Shown piece by piece: positions 27,553-35,996 of a stretch of 64,000 nt of DNA. Position 1 is the first letter of the stretch. Each line of letters begins with the position of its first letter. The notes under the pieces are model-generated. The model saw only the letters and a list, made by a program, of their open reading frames with translations, ran no database searches and had not been told where the DNA came from. Source of the DNA: Microbacterium sp. Root180 (GTDB taxonomy: Bacteria > Actinomycetota > Actinomycetes > Actinomycetales > Microbacteriaceae); the NCBI RefSeq assembly GCF_001428485.1, contig NZ_LMHS01000001.1, positions 404-64,403 on the forward strand. The letters are read 5' to 3'. The position numbers were made by a program, and so were the translations under genes.

Positions 27553-27682
27553 CGGGCAGGAGGGGTGCAGAGGCGGGCCCTGACGCGGCCGCAGTGTTAC
27601 GCCCCGTGAAGCGGCGTGACGCCCCGGTGCGGGCGGTGACGGGCGGTGACACACAGCCGAGCGAGGTCCCGGCGAGCGTCCG

Positions 27683-27688
27683 TAGCGT
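27683..27688 (+). promoter_or_regulatory. possible -10 box of the ABC/monooxygenase operon
   Basis: TAGCGT about 53 bases before the ATG of the binding-protein gene. Upstream, GTTACGCC (27596-27603) and GGCGTGAC (27613-27620) form an imperfect inverted repeat, and the element GGTGAC occurs several times between 27636 and 27650. These could bind a regulator; no -35 box is convincing. The ATG at 27741 itself follows AGGAG at five bases. Confidence 0.35.
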
Positions 27689-27740
27689 GGCCACACCGTC
27701 CCGCCGCACCAGGCGTCCGACACCCATCCGAGGAGTACTC

Positions 27741-29372
27741 ATGTCCCGTCCCGCAGCACGCGCCCTGGCCGGCGTCGTCGCGGTCGCCGTCGCGGCCTCG
27801 CTCACCGCCTGCGCCTCCGGCGCGGCCTCGAGCGACCCGCAGGCCGCCGGCGATCCCGTCACCGGCGGCACGCTCACCTATCTCGAGCACCAGACCTACA
27901 CGAACCTGTACCCGCCGCAGGCCGGGTTCTATCCCAACGGAGGGCTCGTCAACAACATCGCCGCGCGATTGACGTGGCAGAACCCCGAGACCCTCGAGAT
28001 CGAGCCGTGGGTGGCCACCGAGTGGACGGTGAACGAGGACGCGACCGAGTACACGTTCGAACTCCGTGACGGCGTCACATTCTCCGACGGCACGCCGCTG
28101 GATGCGGAGGCCGTGGCGAAGAACTTCGACACCTACGGTCTCGGCAACGCCGACCTCGGGCTGACGGTCTCGGAGGCGATCAACAACTACGCCTCGAGCG
28201 AGGTCGTCGATGACGACACGGTGACGTTCCGCTTCTCGGCCCCGGCGCCCGGCTTCCTGCAGGCGACGTCGACGATCAACTCCGGCCTGCTCTCGCCCGA
28301 CACGCTCGACTTGACCCTGGAGGAGTTCGGCGCCGGGAACGCGACCGACATCGTCGGCGCCGGGCCGTTCGTCATCACCGACGAGAAGCTCGGCACGGAG
28401 CTCACCCTCGCCGCGCGCGAGGACTACGACTGGGCGCCGCCGAGCTTCGACCACCAGGGTCGTGCGTACCTCGACGAGATCCACCTCATCGTGACCCCCG
28501 AGGACAGCGTGCGCATCGGCTCGCTGCTCGCCGGTCAGGCGGACTACATCCGCTATGTGCAGGCTTTCGACGAGGAGCGCGTGGCCTCCGCCGGGTTCGA
28601 CGTGCACGCGCCGCAGACCCGCGGCGTCAACAACGCGCTGAGCCTGCGCTTCACGAATCCGCTGCTCAGCGACATCCGCGTGCGCCAGGCCCTCGTCGCC
28701 GCCGTCGATGCGCAGGAGGTCGTCGACACGATCTTCACCGAGAACTACCCCGTGGCGACTTCGGCCCTCAGCTCGTCGGCCGTCGGCTATAAGGACGAGT
28801 CCGAGTCCTACACGTACGACCCGGAGAAGGCGGCCACGCTGCTGGACGAGGCGGGCTGGACGGCGGGTGACGACGGCATCCTCGAGAAGGACGGCGAGCG
28901 CCTGTCGCTCACGGTCTACGAGGCCGCGCCGCAGCCGCTCTCGAAGCAGACGCTCGAACTGGTCGCGCAGCAGCTCAAGGAGGTCGGTGTCGAGCTCACC
29001 GTGAAGGCAGCGGATGCCGGAACCTACGCCGAGGACATCAAGGATCCGCTCAAGACCCCGCTGTACCACTCGATGGTCGGCCGCGCGGACCTCGACGTGA
29101 TCAAGAGCCAGTACCACACGAAGAACCGCAACACCCTGCTGTCGGACGACGCTGAGCTCGACCGCCTCCTCGAGGTCGTCGCGTCCACGCCGGACCCCGA
29201 CGAGCGGATCGCGGCTTCGCAGGCGGTGCAGGATTACCTCGCCGAGCAGGCCTACGTCATCCCGCTGTTCGAGGAGCCGCAGGTCTACGGCACCGCCCCC
29301 TACGTCCACGGCGTCGAGTTCGAGTCGGTCGCACGGCCGCTCTTCTACGACGTCTGGCTCGACAAGCAGTAG
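27741..29372 (+). CDS. ABC transporter substrate-binding lipoprotein (peptide/nickel, SBP_bac_5 family)
   Basis: A 543-residue extracellular lipoprotein. Signal peptide with lipobox LTAC, the modified Cys at about residue 26. The body is a family 5 binding protein: LTYLEHQTYTNLYPPQ, WVATEWTVNEDATEYTFELRDGVTFSDGTPL (shown by WTV..TYTF-like core), GAGPFVI, DIRVRQALVAAVDAQEVVDT and a C-terminal VIPLFEEPQVYG. Family 5 proteins bind peptides, nickel, or opines and similar small ligands. It heads an operon with two permeases, a fused ATPase and flavin enzymes; in gene order it corresponds, from memory, to the unassigned KPN_01854-type binding-protein family (TIGR04028). Confidence 0.88.
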   Translation: MSRPAARALAGVVAVAVAASLTACASGAASSDPQAAGDPVTGGTLTYLEHQTYTNLYPPQAGFYPNGGLVNNIAARLTWQNPETLEIEPWVATEWTVNEDATEYTFELRDGVTFSDGTPLDAEAVAKNFDTYGLGNADLGLTVSEAINNYASSEVVDDDTVTFRFSAPAPGFLQATSTINSGLLSPDTLDLTLEEFGAGNATDIVGAGPFVITDEKLGTELTLAAREDYDWAPPSFDHQGRAYLDEIHLIVTPEDSVRIGSLLAGQADYIRYVQAFDEERVASAGFDVHAPQTRGVNNALSLRFTNPLLSDIRVRQALVAAVDAQEVVDTIFTENYPVATSALSSSAVGYKDESESYTYDPEKAATLLDEAGWTAGDDGILEKDGERLSLTVYEAAPQPLSKQTLELVAQQLKEVGVELTVKAADAGTYAEDIKDPLKTPLYHSMVGRADLDVIKSQYHTKNRNTLLSDDAELDRLLEVVASTPDPDERIAASQAVQDYLAEQAYVIPLFEEPQVYGTAPYVHGVEFESVARPLFYDVWLDKQ

Positions 29373-29389
29373 GCGGCGGGAGCCAGAGC

Positions 29390-30370
29390 ATGCGCTACGC
29401 GCTGAGACGCGCCGGGCAGGCCGCGATCGTTCTGATCGCGGCCTTCACGGCCACCTTCATCCTTCTGCAGCTGCTGCCGGGCGATGCGATCCTGATCAAG
29501 TACGACGACCCGTCGCTCGGGTTGAGCGCCGAGCAGGTCGAGCAGATCCGCACCTCGTACGGGGCCGACTCGTCGTGGTGGGAGCAGTACTGGGCGACCC
29601 TCAGCGGGTACGCCCAGGGCGACTTCGGCTACTCGACGCAGTACGGCACGGGTGTGCTCGACCTGATCGGCGAGGCGCTGCCCGCCACGGCGGCGCTGGC
29701 CTCGCTCGGGTTCCTCCTCGCAGCCGTCATCGCGGCGGCGATCGCGTTCCTGTCGACGCTCTCGCCGTTCGCCTGGCTGCGCTCGGCCCTGCGGTCGCTG
29801 CCGGGGGTGTTCGTCTCGGTGCCGGTGTTCTGGCTCGGCATCCTGCTCATCCAGGTGTTCTCGTTCGGGCTGGGGTGGGTGCCGATCGTCGGCGCCGACC
29901 CGGTGGCCGGGCTGATCCTTCCCGTGATCACGCTCGCGGTGCCGATCTCGGCGCCGCTGGCCCAGATCCTCGTGCGCGGCATCGACGACGTGCAGCTGCA
30001 GTCGTTCGTGACGGTGGTCCGCGCGAAGGGGGCGTCCCCGTCGTGGGTGCTGTGGCGCTCGGTCGCGCGCAACGCGATCCTCCCGACCCTCACGATCGCG
30101 GGCGTGCTGTTCGGCGAGCTCATCGGCGGCGCCGTCGTGACCGAGACGGTGTTCGGCCGCGCGGGAATCGGCCGGGTGACGGAGCAGGCCGTCGCGAACC
30201 AGGACATCCCGGTCCTCCAGGGGATCGTCGTGCTCGCGGCGTTCACCTTCGTCGTCGTGAACCTCGTCGTCGACCTGCTCTATCCGGTGCTCGATCCGCG
30301 CCTGCGGGAGACCTCGCGCCGCGCCCGGCCAGACGCATCTCGCCCCACCCCCGTGGAGGTTCCCGCATGA
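29390..30370 (+). CDS. ABC transporter permease, DppB type
   Basis: A 326-residue permease with six transmembrane helices and the N-terminal TM region typical of DppB/OppB (RYALRRAGQAAIVLIAAFTATFILLQLLPGDA, given by its ends RYALRRAGQA and LLPGDA). The EAA loop LWRSVARNAILPTLTIAG contacts the ATPase. Starts 17 bases after the binding-protein gene; its stop overlaps the next ATG (ATGA). Confidence 0.92.
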   Translation: MRYALRRAGQAAIVLIAAFTATFILLQLLPGDAILIKYDDPSLGLSAEQVEQIRTSYGADSSWWEQYWATLSGYAQGDFGYSTQYGTGVLDLIGEALPATAALASLGFLLAAVIAAAIAFLSTLSPFAWLRSALRSLPGVFVSVPVFWLGILLIQVFSFGLGWVPIVGADPVAGLILPVITLAVPISAPLAQILVRGIDDVQLQSFVTVVRAKGASPSWVLWRSVARNAILPTLTIAGVLFGELIGGAVVTETVFGRAGIGRVTEQAVANQDIPVLQGIVVLAAFTFVVVNLVVDLLYPVLDPRLRETSRRARPDASRPTPVEVPA

Positions 30371-31326
30371 GCGCGCAGCTCACAACGGACAGCGCGGATG
30401 CCGCAGCCCGTCGCCGTGCGGCGGAGGACGAGGCGTCCGGTACCGTCCTGGATCCCCTCGCCCGCGATGCCGGCGCGCCCGCCCGCCAGCCGGAGCGACG
30501 GTCCAGCGCCGCGCGACTGTTCGCGCTCGGGCGCCGTCCCTCATGGACGCTCGTGCTCGCGATCGTCGTGGTCGTGGTGGCCGTGCTGTGGGCGATCGTC
30601 CCGTGGCTGTTCGCGACCCAGAACCCGATCGAGGGCGTCCCGGCCGACAAGCTGCTCCCGCCCAGCACGGCGCACTGGTTCGGCACCGACGCGATCGGCC
30701 GCGACCTGTACGCGCGCGTCGTCTACGGGGCGATCCACTCGCTGTCGGGAGCGCTCATCGCCGTCACGGTGGGACTCGCCGCCGGGACCCTGATCGGCGT
30801 CGTCGCCGGCTCGGTCGGGGGAGTGCTCGACGACATCCTCATGCGCGTCGTCGACGTGCTGCTTTCGATTCCCGGCCTGCTGCTGTCGCTCTCGATCATC
30901 ATCCTGCTCGGCTTCGGCACCGTGAACGCCGCGATCGCCGTCGGCGTCGGGAGCGTGGCCTCCTTCGCCCGCCTATCGCGCTCCGAGGTCGTGCGGGTGC
31001 GGCGGAGCGACTACGTCGAAGCCGCCTTCGGCAGCGGCGGGACGTTCGTCTCGGTGCTCTCGCGCCACGTGCTGCCCAATTCGCTCACGGCCGTCGTCGG
31101 GCTCGCCGCGCTGCAGTTCGGCGCCGCGATCCTCGCGATCTCCACCCTCGGCTTCCTCGGCTACGGCGCCCCGCCCCCCACCCCGGAGTGGGGTCTGCTC
31201 ATCGCCGAGGGCCGCAACTACGTCGCCACCGCCTGGTGGCTGACGACTCTCCCCGGCCTCGTCGTGGTGATCGTGGTGCTCAGCGCCAACCGCATCAGCC
31301 AGTCCATCGGAAGGGGCCCGCGATGA
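30367..31326 (+). CDS. ABC transporter permease, DppC type
   Basis: A 319-residue permease. A 55-residue hydrophilic Arg/Ala-rich N-terminus precedes the first helix (WTLVLAIVVVVVAVLWAIV); five more helices follow, with HWFGTDAIGRDLYARVVYGA, characteristic of DppC/OppC, and the EAA loop RHVLPNSLTAVVGLAAL. It pairs with the DppB-type protein. Overlaps both neighbours by four bases. Confidence 0.92.
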   Translation: MSAQLTTDSADAAARRRAAEDEASGTVLDPLARDAGAPARQPERRSSAARLFALGRRPSWTLVLAIVVVVVAVLWAIVPWLFATQNPIEGVPADKLLPPSTAHWFGTDAIGRDLYARVVYGAIHSLSGALIAVTVGLAAGTLIGVVAGSVGGVLDDILMRVVDVLLSIPGLLLSLSIIILLGFGTVNAAIAVGVGSVASFARLSRSEVVRVRRSDYVEAAFGSGGTFVSVLSRHVLPNSLTAVVGLAALQFGAAILAISTLGFLGYGAPPPTPEWGLLIAEGRNYVATAWWLTTLPGLVVVIVVLSANRISQSIGRGPR

Positions 31327-32969
31327 GCGTGCTCGGCATCGAAGACCTGCGCGTCTCGTACGCGACCCGCACCGGCCGGAGAGAGGTCGTCCACGGCGTC
31401 GGATTCGAGGTGGGCGAGGGCGAAGTCGTCGCGCTGGTGGGCGAGTCCGGATCCGGCAAGTCGACGACGGCCCACGCTCTGCTGGGCCTGCTCCCCGAGG
31501 GAGGGCGGGTCGACGGCGGCGCGGTCACGCTCGGCGGCGTCGACATCTCGGGCTGGTCCTCGAAGCGCCTCCAGAGCGTGCGCGGCGTGCAGGTCGGACT
31601 GATTCCGCAGGACCCCGCCGCTTCGCTCGACCCGGTGCGACCGATCGGCGTGCAGGTGGGCGAGATCCTGCGCCTGCACCGCCGCTCCGCCGGAGGGGAG
31701 CGCGACCGCGCCGCGGTCCGCGCACGCGTGCTCGAGCTGCTCGAGCGCGTCGGTCTCGACGATCCGGCGCTGCGGGCGCGCCAGTACCCGCATGAGCTGT
31801 CCGGCGGGATGCGCCAGCGCGTGCTCATCGCGATCGCCATCGCGCTGCGGCCGCGGCTCATCATCGCCGACGAGCCGACGAGCGCGCTCGACGCGACCGT
31901 CCAGCGACGCATCCTCGACCTGATCGACGACCTCCGGCGCGAGGAGGGCACGTCGGTGCTGCTCGTCACGCACGACCTCGGCGTCGCCGCCGACCGCGCG
32001 CAGCGGATCGTCGTGCTCAAGGACGGCGAGATCGTCGAACAGGGGCCGAGCGACAGCATCCTGTCCGCCCCGTCCGATGCGTACACCCGCCAGCTCCTCG
32101 CCGACGCGCCGGCGCTCGCCGCGGAGGGCTTCCGTCGTCCCGCACCGCCGCTGTTCCTGCGGGATGCCGCTGCCGCGGCGGGCGAGAACCCCTATGCGAT
32201 CCTCGCCGATGGTCTCGTGAAGGAGTTCGCGGTGCGGGGGGCCGAGCCGTTCCGGGCGGTCGACGACGTCTCGTTCCAGGTGCGCCGAGGAACGACCCAC
32301 GCGCTCGTGGGGGAGTCGGGATCGGGGAAGACCACCACGGCCCGCCTCGTCACCCGATTCCTCCAGCCCGACCGCGGACGCATCGAGCTCGACGGCTCGG
32401 ACGTCGCCGGCGTGCGCGGCCCCGCGCTGCGGGACCTGCGTCGACGCATCCAGCTCGTGTACCAGAACCCGTTCTCGTCGCTCGACCCGCGGCAGAGCGT
32501 GGGGCGCATCGTCGCCGAGCCGCTGCACAACTTCCGCGAGGGCACCCGCGCCTCCCGTAGGGAGCGCGCCGCGGCCCTGCTCGACCGTGTCGCCCTGCCC
32601 GCCGACGTCTTCGAGCGCTCACCGCGCGAGCTGTCCGGCGGTCAGCGGCAGCGTGTCGCGATCGCCCGCGCCCTCGCGATCGACCCCGACGTGGTGGTGC
32701 TCGACGAGGCGGTGTCCGCCCTCGACGTGACTGTGCAGGCGCGCATCCTCGAGCTGCTCGAGTCGCTCCAGCAGGAACTGGGACTGACGTACCTGTTCAT
32801 CTCGCACGACCTCGCCGTGGTCCGCCGCCTCAGTCACACGGTGTCGGTGCTCCGGCGCGGACGCGTCGTCGAGGCCGGCACCACCGAGGACATCTTCACC
32901 AGCCCCGCCCACGACTACACGCGCGAGCTGCTGGCCGCCGTGCCCGGACGATCGGAGGTCGCGGCATGA
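31323..32969 (+). CDS. ABC transporter ATPase, two nucleotide-binding domains fused (DppD-DppF type)
   Basis: A 548-residue protein with two complete ATPase domains. First: Walker A GESGSGKSTT (about residue 41), signature LSGGMRQRV, Walker B LIIADEPTSALD. Second: Walker A GESGSGKTTT (about 325), signature LSGGQRQRV, Walker B VVVLDEAVSALD, where Ala-Val replaces the usual Pro-Thr after the catalytic Glu. The fused form replaces separate dppD and dppF and is common in this operon type. ATGA overlaps on both sides. Confidence 0.93.
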   Translation: MSVLGIEDLRVSYATRTGRREVVHGVGFEVGEGEVVALVGESGSGKSTTAHALLGLLPEGGRVDGGAVTLGGVDISGWSSKRLQSVRGVQVGLIPQDPAASLDPVRPIGVQVGEILRLHRRSAGGERDRAAVRARVLELLERVGLDDPALRARQYPHELSGGMRQRVLIAIAIALRPRLIIADEPTSALDATVQRRILDLIDDLRREEGTSVLLVTHDLGVAADRAQRIVVLKDGEIVEQGPSDSILSAPSDAYTRQLLADAPALAAEGFRRPAPPLFLRDAAAAAGENPYAILADGLVKEFAVRGAEPFRAVDDVSFQVRRGTTHALVGESGSGKTTTARLVTRFLQPDRGRIELDGSDVAGVRGPALRDLRRRIQLVYQNPFSSLDPRQSVGRIVAEPLHNFREGTRASRRERAAALLDRVALPADVFERSPRELSGGQRQRVAIARALAIDPDVVVLDEAVSALDVTVQARILELLESLQQELGLTYLFISHDLAVVRRLSHTVSVLRRGRVVEAGTTEDIFTSPAHDYTRELLAAVPGRSEVAA

Positions 32970-34000
32970 CCGCACCCACTCTCGCGTTCTTCACGCGCCT
33001 TCTCGACGACGCGCCCGCGGCGGAGCGGTACCGGCTCGCCACCGACCAGGTGCGTCACGCCGAGCGCTTCGGCATCCAGCGCGCCTGGGTCGCGCAGCAC
33101 CACTTCCGCGCCGCCGAGGGAGGGCTTCCGTCGCCCTTCGTCTTCCTCGCCCACGCGGCCGCGGCCACGAGCGAGATCCGGCTGGGGACGGGGGTCGTCA
33201 CGCTGCCCCTGGAGGATCCGGTGAGGGTCGCCGAGGACGCGGTCGTCGCCGACCTGCTCTCGGGCGGCCGGATCGACCTCGGTCTCGGCAGCGGCGGCAC
33301 CCCGTCGTCCTTCGTCCCGTTCGGCCTGGACGTGGCCGACAAGGCGGCCGCGTACGACCGCAAGCTCGGCGTCCTGCTCGACGCGCTCGCGGGGCGCGAG
33401 ATCGGCGGCGGCAACACCCTGTATCCGGATGCCTCGTCCCTCGCCGATCGCCTGTGGCAGGCGACCTTCTCCGTGCCGGGCGGCGCGCGCGCCGGCGTGC
33501 ACGGTCACGGCCTGCTGCTCTCCCGCACGCAGCCCCGCCCGGCGGACGACCTCACCGCGCCGCTCGCGCGACTGCAGGATCCGATCGTGGACGCGTACCT
33601 GGACGCGCTCCCCGCCGGAATCGCGCCGCGCGTGACCGCCTCGCGCACCGTGTTCGTCGCCGACGATCGGGCCGACGCCCTGCGGTTCGCCGAGGTGGGC
33701 CTTCGCCGCGCCGCCGAAGGGTTCCGCCGCGCCGGGCAGACGATCCCCGGAGACACCCTCGACGAACTGATCGCGTCGCTCGACACGCACCTCGGCACCC
33801 CCGAGCAGGTCGCCGAGTCGCTCGCGGCCGACGCCACCCTCGCCCGTGCCACCGAGGTCGCCTTCCAGGTGCACTCGGTCGATGCCTCCCACGACTTCGT
33901 ACTGCGGTCGATCGAGCTCTTCGCCGGCGAGGTCGCCCCCGCGCTCGGCTGGTCCACCCGCGATATCTCACCCACCCCCCTCGAAACGGAGAACGCATGA
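32966..34000 (+). CDS. luciferase-like FMN-dependent monooxygenase (KPN_01858-type)
   Basis: A 344-residue LLM-class flavin monooxygenase, a different subgroup from the 462-residue enzyme at 26074. It has ERFGIQRAWVAQHHFRAAEGGLPSPF near the start (key: WVAQHHF), the core ATSEIRLGTGVVTLPLEDPVRVAEDA and LSGGRIDLGLGSGG. It resembles the family described as putative FMN-dependent luciferase-like monooxygenase of unknown substrate (TIGR04027, from memory). It sits between the importer and the AhpD-like proteins with four-base overlaps, so it probably acts on the imported compound. Confidence 0.85.
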   Translation: MTAPTLAFFTRLLDDAPAAERYRLATDQVRHAERFGIQRAWVAQHHFRAAEGGLPSPFVFLAHAAAATSEIRLGTGVVTLPLEDPVRVAEDAVVADLLSGGRIDLGLGSGGTPSSFVPFGLDVADKAAAYDRKLGVLLDALAGREIGGGNTLYPDASSLADRLWQATFSVPGGARAGVHGHGLLLSRTQPRPADDLTAPLARLQDPIVDAYLDALPAGIAPRVTASRTVFVADDRADALRFAEVGLRRAAEGFRRAGQTIPGDTLDELIASLDTHLGTPEQVAESLAADATLARATEVAFQVHSVDASHDFVLRSIELFAGEVAPALGWSTRDISPTPLETENA

Positions 34001-34617
34001 CCTCCCCCACCCTTGACACCGTCGACGGCCTCGCCGGCCTTCGCCCCGATGGCGTGGTCGCGCACCTGCGCCGCCGACGCCCGGTGACGCGCGAGCAGCT
34101 GCAGGCCAGCTCCGACGCGCTGTTCGCACCCCTCGACGATCGCGAGTTCCCGCTGACCGAGCGGCTGCTCGTGGCCGCATTCGCCACCCGCCTCACCGCC
34201 GACGACGCCACCGCCGCGCACTACGCAGCGCGGGCTTCGGCGGCGGATGCCGGGCGTGCGGAGGTCGTCGCGGGCGAAGCATCCGCCTCCGCCACGGCAG
34301 GGCCGTTCGGCGCCTACACCGAGGAAGGGCTGCGGGCTGAGAGCACCGATGGCCGGCGCTACGAACCGGGCATCGCCGTCCGCGCGGCGCTCGGTGAGCG
34401 GCTCACCGCCGCCATCGCGCACGCGCACCTGCTCACCGCCCGCCCGCGCGAGGCCGGATCCGCCGCCCTCGACCGCCTTCTCAATGCCGGCTGGAGCGTC
34501 GACGGCATCGTCACGCTCTCGCAGCTCGTCTCCTTCCTCGCCTTCCAGCAGCGCGTGGCCGCCGGCCTGCGTGTGCTGGAGCAGTCCACCCCCACCCTCG
34601 AGGAGGTCCCGGCATGA
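33997..34617 (+). CDS. CMD (carboxymuconolactone decarboxylase-like) domain protein, Avi_7170 type
   Basis: A 206-residue AhpD/CMD-fold protein. Helical throughout; ends VDGIVTLSQLVSFLAFQQRVAAGLRVLEQ, the usual second half of the fold. The CxxC motif of true alkylhydroperoxidases is absent in this protein, so it may be a non-redox partner of the next gene product. Such pairs are conserved together with the luciferase-like protein. ATGA overlaps with both neighbours. Role unknown. Confidence 0.75.
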   Translation: MTSPTLDTVDGLAGLRPDGVVAHLRRRRPVTREQLQASSDALFAPLDDREFPLTERLLVAAFATRLTADDATAAHYAARASAADAGRAEVVAGEASASATAGPFGAYTEEGLRAESTDGRRYEPGIAVRAALGERLTAAIAHAHLLTARPREAGSAALDRLLNAGWSVDGIVTLSQLVSFLAFQQRVAAGLRVLEQSTPTLEEVPA

Positions 34618-35240
34618 CCGGCACCACGACCGACATCCGCACCTACGTCCACGACGAGCCGCATCCGCACGCGTTCACCCGCGCCGAAGTGGGGTGGGTG
34701 CCGTGGCTGGAGCCGTTCCCCGAGGACGAGCTCACCGAGCGTCACTACGACGGGCTCGTCGACCGCCCGCGCGCGTCCAGCGACTACTTCCGGCTGCTCG
34801 TGCGCGACCCCGAGATCCTGCGTGCTCGCACGCTCGTCGACAAGGACATCTTCTACAACGTCGGGGAGGGTCTCCCGCGGGCCGAGCGGGAACTGGCGGC
34901 GGCTGCGGCATCCCGCGTCAACGGGTGCGTGTTCTGCGCCTCGGTGCATGCGCGGTTCGCCGCGCACTACTCGAAGCGCGCCGACCTCGTCGACCTCCTG
35001 CTCGACGAGGGCATCTCGGCCGAGCTCGGCGAGCGGTGGGACGCGATCGTGGCGGCAGCGGCGGCGCTCACCGCGACCCCGATCGCATTCGACACGGTGC
35101 ACGTCGAGCGGCTGCGCGCGTCCGGGCTCGACGATCTCGAGATCTCGGATGTGATCCACGGGGCGGCGTTCTTCAACTGGGCCAACCGGCTCATGCTGTC
35201 GATCGGCCGTCCCGTCGCGCCCGTCGCCGAGACGCCGTGA
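34614..35240 (+). CDS. alkylhydroperoxidase (AhpD)-like protein, Avi_7169 type
   Basis: A 208-residue CMD-fold protein with the redox motif GCVFCASVHARF (CxxC plus downstream His), preceded by AERELAAAAASRVNG. This is the catalytic signature of AhpD peroxidases. The N-terminal third (HAFTRAEVGWVPWLEPFPEDEL) is characteristic of the operon-specific family. It could reduce peroxide produced by the flavin monooxygenase or a peroxidic intermediate; inference. Coupled by overlaps to its neighbours. Confidence 0.82.
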   Translation: MTGTTTDIRTYVHDEPHPHAFTRAEVGWVPWLEPFPEDELTERHYDGLVDRPRASSDYFRLLVRDPEILRARTLVDKDIFYNVGEGLPRAERELAAAAASRVNGCVFCASVHARFAAHYSKRADLVDLLLDEGISAELGERWDAIVAAAAALTATPIAFDTVHVERLRASGLDDLEISDVIHGAAFFNWANRLMLSIGRPVAPVAETP

Positions 35241-35821
35241 CCGCGGCGGCGCGACCGCTGCAGGTCGTCGGAGTCTCCGGGTCGCTCCACGAGCCGTCCC
35301 GCACGACCGCGCTCGTGCGGGCGATCCTCGACGAGGTGGCGGCGCGCGCCGACGCGGAGACCGAGCTGATCGAGGTGGCGGCGCTCGGCCCGTCGTTCGC
35401 GGGAGCGCTGCGACGTGACGATGTCGCACCGGCCGTGGAGCAGGCGCTGCAGCGCATCGAATCCGCCGACGTGCTCGTCGTGGCGAGCCCGGTCTACCGC
35501 GCCTCGTTCACCGGGCTGTTCAAGCACCTGTTCGACTTCGTCGGCCAGTACGAACTGGTGGGGAAGCCCGTGCTCCTCGCGGCGACGGGCGGCGGCGAGC
35601 GTCATGCGCTGATCCTCGAGCATCAGCTGCGCCCGTTGTTCGGGTTCTTCCAGGCGCTCACGCTGCCAGTGGGGGTCTACGGGTCCGACAGCGACTTCGA
35701 GGCCTACGAACTGACGTCGGCCGACGTGCGACGCCGCGTCTCCCAGGCGGTGGGAAGGTCGCTTCCGCTCATCGAGCGGTCCGCGCGCCTGCGGCCGTCC
35801 GAGTACGTCGCGACGTGGTGA
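35237..35821 (+). CDS. NAD(P)H-dependent FMN reductase (MsuE/SsuE type)
   Basis: A 194-residue flavodoxin-fold reductase. VVGVSGSLHEPSRTTALV binds the FMN phosphate and VVASPVYRASFTGLFKHLFDFV is the diagnostic MsuE/SsuE segment. Such enzymes supply FMNH2 to alkanesulfonate or methanesulfonate monooxygenases. The start is GTG inside the stop of the AhpD gene (GTGA). It ends the operon that began at 27741 and would serve the LLM enzymes at 32966 and perhaps 26074. Confidence 0.9.
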   Translation: MTAAARPLQVVGVSGSLHEPSRTTALVRAILDEVAARADAETELIEVAALGPSFAGALRRDDVAPAVEQALQRIESADVLVVASPVYRASFTGLFKHLFDFVGQYELVGKPVLLAATGGGERHALILEHQLRPLFGFFQALTLPVGVYGSDSDFEAYELTSADVRRRVSQAVGRSLPLIERSARLRPSEYVATW

Positions 35822-35885
35822 CCGGTCGCGCGTCGCGGAGCGGCGATGAGATGAATGCCACCCCCACGGTGAGGAGCCATCGGGC

Positions 35886-35891
35886 TAGACT
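35886..35891 (+). promoter_or_regulatory. -10 box for a leaderless transcript upstream of the cysteine genes
   Basis: TAGACT followed by six bases (CGTCCC) and the GTG at 35898. The spacing places the transcription start on that GTG. No clear -35 box is seen. Confidence 0.65.
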
Positions 35892-35897
35892 CGTCCC

Positions 35898-35924
35898 GTG
35901 TTGACCTGTCGCTGTTGTCGCTGA
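35898..35924 (+). CDS. cysteine-rich leader peptide (attenuator uORF)
   Basis: A nine-codon ORF (including stop) GTG TTG ACC TGT CGC TGT TGT CGC TGA encoding M-L-T-C-R-C-C-R: three Cys in eight residues. It begins at the predicted transcription start and ends 72 bases before the cystathionine beta-synthase start. Polycysteine leaderless uORFs that attenuate downstream sulfur genes when cysteine is scarce or abundant are established in mycobacteria. The downstream leader contains CCGCGCG and CGCGCGG (35962-35977), a stem that could take part in the switch. Confidence 0.75.
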   Translation: MLTCRCCR

Positions 35925-35996
35925 GTGCCCCGCGCACCCCTTCGCGACCCCGACAGCACCCCCGCGCGTCCGCGCGGCCACACCGAGGACACATCC

